From assembly GCA_017984655.1 (NCBI GenBank), contig JAGNZB010000006.1:1-22222 (forward strand): a stretch of 22,222 nucleotides of DNA. The letters run 5' to 3'. The position numbers and the translations under genes are program-made. Below, piece after piece: positions 17,763-22,222 of the stretch. Source of the DNA: Candidatus Altimarinota bacterium. Its GTDB lineage: Bacteria > Patescibacteriota > Gracilibacteria > RBG-16-42-10. The notes beneath the pieces are model-generated. The model did no database searches. It was given only the letters and a program-made list of their open reading frames with translations, and was not told the DNA's origin. Every line of letters starts with the position of its first letter. The stretch's first letter is position 1.

Positions 17763-18740
17763 ATGGCACTGGAAGGAATGGATAGAAAACCGGCAATGGG
17801 TCCCAATGATCGTGCTGTGCTGAAAGCACTTGCTGATATGCATGAGGTCCATGTCTTTAGAGATACATTAGCTGAAATTGAAGAGAGGCACCGTGTTTTG
17901 ACACGAGAGAGCATCGTTGCGGCATTACCATCCGGAGCAGAAAGAGACAGAAAAAAGGTGGTAATGGGACCACGTGATGGAGCTAGATTGGCGAGCCTTG
18001 TTGATATCCATGGCATCAAGAAGGTAAGAACCACGGTTGATGATATTGCCTATGAAGCGGAAATCGCGAGTCGAATCCATGCTATGTATGTGACTGAGGT
18101 CGAGAAAGCCGCGATTGAAATAAATGCACAATTAAATGGAAAAGCAACCAGTGTCAGTATTTGGGAGGTTGTGCGCCTCCGTTTTGCTGATGGTTCTCGG
18201 CATGAGTTAAGCAAGATGATTCATGATACTAAGAGTGCTACTCCTGCTATTGCTAAATTTATCGTTGGAGTAAAAGGCGATCTTTTTGATTCTCCTGGTG
18301 GAGGGGAAAAACCGCATGATCGTACAGATGTGGACTTTCTCAAAGGAACATTGACGAAGCAATTAGCACTAGATGGCTCTAGGTTGGCGGGAGAAGAACT
18401 GGTAGAGGTGCAAGCAGCATTAAAAATTGCTGCTCTCAATGCACAGTACAAATTTGCTAGTTGGCGTGGAGACCAAATGCTCAGCGTGCTCAGTGCATAT
18501 GAGCAGTTGGTAAGCGTGAATGACAGATTTGATCCTGATCAAGCAGGTTATCCCCAATTGAAGGAAGTGGTAATCTATAGTTTGGCGTCAATAAAATGTG
18601 ACTTTGAAAGTAAACCAAATTATCCAGCTGCTGCCCCGGAGTTCTCCGCTGACCGCAGACGTCTTAGCGAAATGCTAATTACTATTGGTAGAATTGATGC
18701 CAAGCTAGTATTGAGAGATGCCCGACTATTGTTGAAATAG
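17763..18740 (+). CDS. Soluble protein of unknown function with an internal duplication
   Basis: A 325-residue protein without signal peptide or transmembrane segment; I do not recognise it. Two N-terminal segments are alike: residues 12-40 (MGPNDRAVLKALADMHEV and on) and 68-97 (MGPRDGARLASLVDIHGI and on). They share MGP-x-D-x-A-x-L-x-x-L-x-D-[MI]-H, then a basic or hydrophobic stretch and R-x-T-[LV]. The rest is helical and charged. The tandem unit could be a binding module. The start follows a TATAAT promoter and an operator-like palindrome, so expression is probably regulated. No neighbour gives a function. Confidence 0.75.
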   Translation: MALEGMDRKPAMGPNDRAVLKALADMHEVHVFRDTLAEIEERHRVLTRESIVAALPSGAERDRKKVVMGPRDGARLASLVDIHGIKKVRTTVDDIAYEAEIASRIHAMYVTEVEKAAIEINAQLNGKATSVSIWEVVRLRFADGSRHELSKMIHDTKSATPAIAKFIVGVKGDLFDSPGGGEKPHDRTDVDFLKGTLTKQLALDGSRLAGEELVEVQAALKIAALNAQYKFASWRGDQMLSVLSAYEQLVSVNDRFDPDQAGYPQLKEVVIYSLASIKCDFESKPNYPAAAPEFSADRRRLSEMLITIGRIDAKLVLRDARLLLK

Positions 18741-18832
18741 CGAGATTTTGATGCCAATGAAGATATTGTAAAGTAATCATAAGTATGGCTAGATAAAGCT
18801 GAAATATCTCGATCATTTCTTATTCCCTCTTC

Positions 18833-20602
18833 ATGTCGTACTTGTCTCGCTGTATTGGGCGTTTGTTGCTAGCTACTGTTGGTGCGGTGGTTTTGGTAGT
18901 GGCGAGCATGCCTCTTGTGCATGCCTTGGAACTCAGTGTCCCTGAGGGTAGGAGAGTGGTGACCAATATTTACTTTCGTAGTTATGATGTCCATTTTGTG
19001 GTGCATCCTGATTCGCGGATGGATGTGACCGAGAAAATTACTGCTGATGTGGGCAATCTCACTAATAAGCATGGTATTTTCCAAGTCACCTCGACACGCT
19101 ATCGGGATCAAGCTGGAAATATGGTCAATGCGCCGATTACTTTGCAATCGATTACGAACTTTGCTGGTCAGTCATTGCCTTATTCAGAAAGTAAAAACAA
19201 TTGGGAACATACTGTCAGCTGGAGAATTGGTGAGGAAGACCAGTTGATCCATGGCGTGAACCAGTACCAGATCCAGTATCAAGTTGGCAATGTGATTGAT
19301 ACTAGCAATCCTCAGTATGATCAATGGAAATGGGATACCTTGGGTGCTTTCTGGGATTTAGAAATCGATAATTTTCAAGCGACGATTGATTTTCCTTCCA
19401 ATGCAGTCGCTCAAAGTGTCAGCGCTACTTTGGGCAAGCGGGGGACTAATCTCTTGCAAGGAGTGAAAACAGAATGGGTGTCGCCTACTCGGTTAGTGGT
19501 ACAAGCTACCAAGACTATTGGTCGCAATGAAGGGGTGACTACCACGGTGCAGATTGCCAAAGGTCCTGGTGGGCAAAGTATATTTACTCCCTATGTTGGT
19601 AGCTTCAGTGAGCAACTACTGCCAAGGATACTCTACGCATTGCCGATCTTGATCTTCATCATTACTTTTGCCCTCTGGTATCGCTTTGGTCGAGATGCCA
19701 AAACCAATCGGACGATTATCGCTGAGTATGCACCACCAGAACAAATGTCGGCGATGGAGATGGCTTTGTTGCTTCATCATGGGCGCTGGCAGAAGAAGCT
19801 TCTCAGTATTGGTGTCATGAATCTGGCAGTAAAAGAATTCCTCAGAATCCACATTACCAAGAAGTGGTGGGGGCTCAGTACTGATGTGATGTTTGAGAGT
19901 ATGTTGGATGAGGCGAAGAGCGCCAGGATTACGATGGATGAACTTAATTTGCTTCAAGATCTGATGAGCTGTCGGGTTAGTAGTCCTTCGGGGTTTGTGT
20001 CTAAGGCCGAGCTCCAAATGGGACTGCACAAGAAGATTCCTGAGATTGAAGAACGTACTCGAGCTAATCTGCAGGCGAAACACTATGTTGCCAAGTACAA
20101 ATGGGATTTTTCTACGATATTTTTTGTCACTGGTGTGATCCTTGCTTTCACTGCTCTCATTGGTGGTGGCTACTACGGTTTACTGTTTGCCCTGTCATTT
20201 TTTATTGCTGCATTGATTCTGCTTAGCTTTGCCCCTTTCATGTTCCAAATCACTCCAGCTGGCGCAGAGATGATCGACAAAATCTCTGGCTTCAAATTAT
20301 TCATGAAGCAAGTAGAGCAACATCGCCAGGTGTTCTTTGAGAAAGAAGGAGACTTAGTCAGTTTATTATCGTATGCGATGGCATTTGGTATTACGAAGTT
20401 GTGGCTGCACAAGCTAAAAGATCTACTTTCTCCAGAGCAGTGGCAACACTTCAATACTTACATGCTCGTGGGTACGGGTGGTATCGGTGACATCACGACA
20501 TCGATTAGCACTATTAGTAGCGCGATCTCAAGTAGCGTATCTTCAGGTGGCAGCAGTGGTACCGGTAGTGGGGGCGGTAGCAGTGGTGGTGGCGGCTGGT
20601 AA
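18833..20602 (+). CDS. DUF2207 domain membrane protein (YciQ-like)
   Basis: A 589-residue protein. It has a signal peptide (about 1-31, ending MPLVHA), an extracytoplasmic beta-rich DUF2207 domain (about 32-260) starting with the typical YFRSYDVHFVVHPDSRMDVTEKI, a transmembrane segment near 265-285, a cytoplasmic part with the RFGRDAK motif just after it, a second membrane pair near 425-465, and a long Ser/Gly-rich tail ending GGGSSGGGGW. This domain order and glycine-rich end are typical of the family. The function is unknown; it is thought to act at the cell envelope. It converges with the minus-strand gene at 20624 with only 21 bases between. Confidence 0.9.
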   Translation: MSYLSRCIGRLLLATVGAVVLVVASMPLVHALELSVPEGRRVVTNIYFRSYDVHFVVHPDSRMDVTEKITADVGNLTNKHGIFQVTSTRYRDQAGNMVNAPITLQSITNFAGQSLPYSESKNNWEHTVSWRIGEEDQLIHGVNQYQIQYQVGNVIDTSNPQYDQWKWDTLGAFWDLEIDNFQATIDFPSNAVAQSVSATLGKRGTNLLQGVKTEWVSPTRLVVQATKTIGRNEGVTTTVQIAKGPGGQSIFTPYVGSFSEQLLPRILYALPILIFIITFALWYRFGRDAKTNRTIIAEYAPPEQMSAMEMALLLHHGRWQKKLLSIGVMNLAVKEFLRIHITKKWWGLSTDVMFESMLDEAKSARITMDELNLLQDLMSCRVSSPSGFVSKAELQMGLHKKIPEIEERTRANLQAKHYVAKYKWDFSTIFFVTGVILAFTALIGGGYYGLLFALSFFIAALILLSFAPFMFQITPAGAEMIDKISGFKLFMKQVEQHRQVFFEKEGDLVSLLSYAMAFGITKLWLHKLKDLLSPEQWQHFNTYMLVGTGGIGDITTSISTISSAISSSVSSGGSSGTGSGGGSSGGGGW

Positions 20603-20623
20603 AGGGGATCGCTACTGTGTGGG

Positions 20624-21598
20624 TTACAGTGAGATGGCTGGCGCTCTTGGGACTGCAGGAGCCGCAAATGTTTGATCCACTAAGGTCATCACTTGTTGTA
20701 GTCTTGTAGCATTGGTTAGTGCAAAGAAATACAACTCGGCAGGTGTTCTGTGACTAGCAATGTACTGGAGATCTGCCAAGATTTCAGCATCAGTGAGTGT
20801 TCTGGTATTGCCTAAGTCTCTGCCAGGATAATGATCTTGAGAACCGATCACACCAATACCAGGGGTGCGTTCGTTCTTCATGGCCTGCTTGAGGAGCTTT
20901 TTAGCTGGTACATTTGGTTTGGGACCAAAACGCATCGCTGAAGTATATCCCATCCCGACACGACGGAGATTGTCATGTTGCACAAGTGGATCCTTGAGAA
21001 TACCCATCGCTCCTCGAGTGATTGCCCAGTCGCCCAAAAAAGGAATTTGATACAGTGTCACTCCGAGGTTTTCGGCACGAACTAAGTCATCTACTTGTCT
21101 GGTAAAACGATCATCGGCTTTTGAACGTTCGTCTGAAGAAAAGAGATTGTGCCAAACCGCTCTCAATCGATCTCTCAAAGTAGTGCCAGACAAAAGTAAA
21201 TCTGCATGCATTTCCATATCAATTCCTAGACGATACTGGTCAATGTCAGTATGTGCTAAACAATGGCGCAATTCACCAACAGCTCGAGGTAAATGTCTTA
21301 CTGCGCTAGGATTGATCCAGTAGCCCTGATCTGGTGTCAAAGTGAGCCACATTTCCAGATCAATACTGCGTCGTCTGAGCTCCTGCAAAACTTCTCGTAG
21401 AGCACTGTCGTTGGCAATCTCAGTGGCATTAGTAGCCAAAGCAACGCCAATTTTTCTACGGCTTAGCTCTTGTAACGTATCCTCAGTCAGCATCTCCGCT
21501 TTGATCACTTGACCGCGAGTTTTGAGATCTGGGGTTGTATTGATTCTAGCAGCACAATGTTCCTGACTTTCTAGAAACACCCATGGCTTTGGTCGCAT
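20624..21598 (-). CDS. Protein of unknown function, probable TIM-barrel fold
   Basis: A 324-residue protein without a clear signal peptide. A series of short hydrophobic strands separated by helices is visible: IGVALATN (~50), LEMWLTLTPD (~81), YRLGIDMEMH (~121), VTLYQIPFLGDW (~180), RRVGMGYTSAM (~212), GIGVIGSQDH (~248) and ELYFFALTNA (~290). This order suggests an alpha/beta barrel, and acidic residues at strand ends (GIDMEMH) recall glycoside hydrolase-like enzymes. No known active-site motif is recognised. It diverges from the SLH gene, with an operator-like palindrome between them, so a role at the cell surface or in glycan metabolism is only a guess. Confidence 0.7.
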   Translation of the reverse strand: MRPKPWVFLESQEHCAARINTTPDLKTRGQVIKAEMLTEDTLQELSRRKIGVALATNATEIANDSALREVLQELRRRSIDLEMWLTLTPDQGYWINPSAVRHLPRAVGELRHCLAHTDIDQYRLGIDMEMHADLLLSGTTLRDRLRAVWHNLFSSDERSKADDRFTRQVDDLVRAENLGVTLYQIPFLGDWAITRGAMGILKDPLVQHDNLRRVGMGYTSAMRFGPKPNVPAKKLLKQAMKNERTPGIGVIGSQDHYPGRDLGNTRTLTDAEILADLQYIASHRTPAELYFFALTNATRLQQVMTLVDQTFAAPAVPRAPAISL

Positions 21599-21665
21599 AG
21601 TAATTCAAAATAGTGGGCTATAGTAGCATGAGTATGTGTGATTGACTAGGCTGCAAAATAAAAAC

Positions 21666-21679
21666 AGCACAATTGTGCT
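21666..21679. promoter_or_regulatory. Palindromic operator candidate, AGCACAATTGTGCT
   Basis: A perfect 14-bp palindrome in the 107-bp gap between the divergent TIM-barrel and SLH genes. It shares the core CACAATTGTG with 12832-12843 and overlaps the putative extended -10 at 21676-21684, so a bound protein would block the SLH promoter. Confidence 0.48.
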
Positions 21680-21684
21680 ATCCT
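21676..21684 (+). promoter_or_regulatory. Putative extended -10 of the SLH gene
   Basis: TGC followed by TATCCT, 21 bases before the ATG at 21706. No good -35 is visible. The overlap with the palindrome suggests repression. Confidence 0.4.
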
Positions 21685-21705
21685 CTTTTTGTCTTACAAA
21701 ACACC

Positions 21706-22222
21706 ATGCTCTTTAAGAAAATATCAGCTTTGGTTCTCAGTCTATCACTGGTTCTGTCATCAGTCCCTTCTACTCAAGCGGCGATTTTTGATGATGTGTC
21801 CGTCAGTGATTGGTTTCATCCTTTTACAGAGCAATTGGGGGCGGCGGGTATTGTTTCTACTAGCAATGGCCACTTTTATCCTTATCGGCCTATTACTCGT
21901 GCTGAATTAGCAAAGATGGTAGTCAACACGGCATCGTTTCAAGGTGTGGTGAATATTGCTTCTTCTGCAAGTGTGAGTTTTTGTGATGTGGATGCTAGTC
22001 ACTGGGCTGCTCGATTTATCAATACCTTGGCTCAAACCAATGCTGTACAGGGGCAGGCAGCAAATTGTGCTCAGGGAAGAGTCTTTCTTCCTGACAATCG
22101 TGTGACTAGAGCTGAAGCACTGAAGATTTTGCTTGGTGTATATGCTATCTCAGTCAGAGACCGTGGTACCTCATTTTCTGATGTAGACAACAATACTTGG
22201 TATGCTCCTTTTGTGTCACAAG
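21706..22222 (+). CDS. Secreted S-layer homology (SLH) domain protein, N-terminal part
   Basis: The gene runs past the end of the window; 172 residues are visible. A signal peptide (1-25, MLFKKISALVLSLSLVLS..., cleavage likely after TQA) is followed by SLH domains: residues 27-75 (IFDDV, W36, PYRPITRAELAKM), 92-146 (FCDVD, W100, PDNRVTRAEALKI) and the start of a third at 157 (FSDVDNNTWYAPF). The TRAE motif occurs twice, as SLH repeats require. SLH domains bind secondary cell wall polymers and anchor proteins to the surface. Cysteines at 93 and 121 lie in the second domain and could form a disulfide. It is likely to be an S-layer or surface protein. The ATG follows a palindrome and -10 element. 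Confidence 0.9.
   Translation, partial: MLFKKISALVLSLSLVLSSVPSTQAAIFDDVSVSDWFHPFTEQLGAAGIVSTSNGHFYPYRPITRAELAKMVVNTASFQGVVNIASSASVSFCDVDASHWAARFINTLAQTNAVQGQAANCAQGRVFLPDNRVTRAEALKILLGVYAISVRDRGTSFSDVDNNTWYAPFVSQ

Noticed and set aside
13955..21653. TTGACTAGGCTG present at 13955 and 21642
   Set aside because: A 12-base match is expected by chance several times in a window of this size, and no -10 sits at the right distance in either place.

Overview
The window looks like a chromosomal segment of a small-genome bacterium, most likely of the Candidate Phyla Radiation (Patescibacteria). This is inferred from gene content: short membrane proteins, a DUF2207 protein, an SLH surface protein and several proteins of no recognisable family set around one conserved operon. 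The lineage cannot be fixed more closely from the sequence. The standard code fits: none of the conserved genes carries an in-frame TGA, and TGA ends three genes. Two general habits stand out. Gene starts follow short AT- or pyrimidine-rich spacers with no usable Shine-Dalgarno sequence. Several genes have good -35/-10 promoters of the ordinary sigma-70 type.

Region 1 (1-950) holds the 3' end of a TsaC/YrdC gene (tRNA threonylcarbamoyl-adenosine synthesis) and a small two-helix membrane protein. Region 2 (966-7746) is a complete F-type ATP synthase operon behind a clear promoter, in the order atpZ-like, a, c, b, delta, alpha, gamma, beta, epsilon. The c subunit has a glutamate in both ion-site helices and the ESTGIY signature, as expected for a Na+-coupled rotor of the two-carboxylate type. 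Region 3 (7795-9783) has its own promoter and encodes a large protein with the two half-repeat motifs of the NhaD/ArsB ion-transporter superfamily. If it exchanges Na+ for H+, this gene and the operon form a sodium-cycling unit.

Region 4 (9874-12232) is a two-gene operon closed by a strong intrinsic terminator: a SufS-like PLP enzyme and a membrane-anchored thioredoxin-fold protein with a CVFC motif. Region 5 (12243-15093) holds a Nudix hydrolase, a bacterial PH-domain membrane protein, a two-helix protein with a histidine-rich tail, a DUF2200 protein and a PepE-like S51 peptidase. Region 6 (15258-18740) carries four proteins of unknown function, three of them with promoter or operator-like sequences in front. 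Region 7 (18833-22222) concerns the cell envelope: a DUF2207 protein, a probable alpha/beta-barrel protein on the minus strand, and divergently from it the start of a secreted S-layer-homology protein that runs off the window.

The most interesting points are the predicted sodium coupling of ATP synthesis next to a putative Na+/H+ antiporter, the absence of Shine-Dalgarno sequences, a shared CACAATTGTG palindrome in two divergent intergenic regions, and the PLP enzyme/thioredoxin pair. No RNA gene, insertion sequence, phage gene or CRISPR array was seen. No stretch longer than 300 bases lacks a gene.
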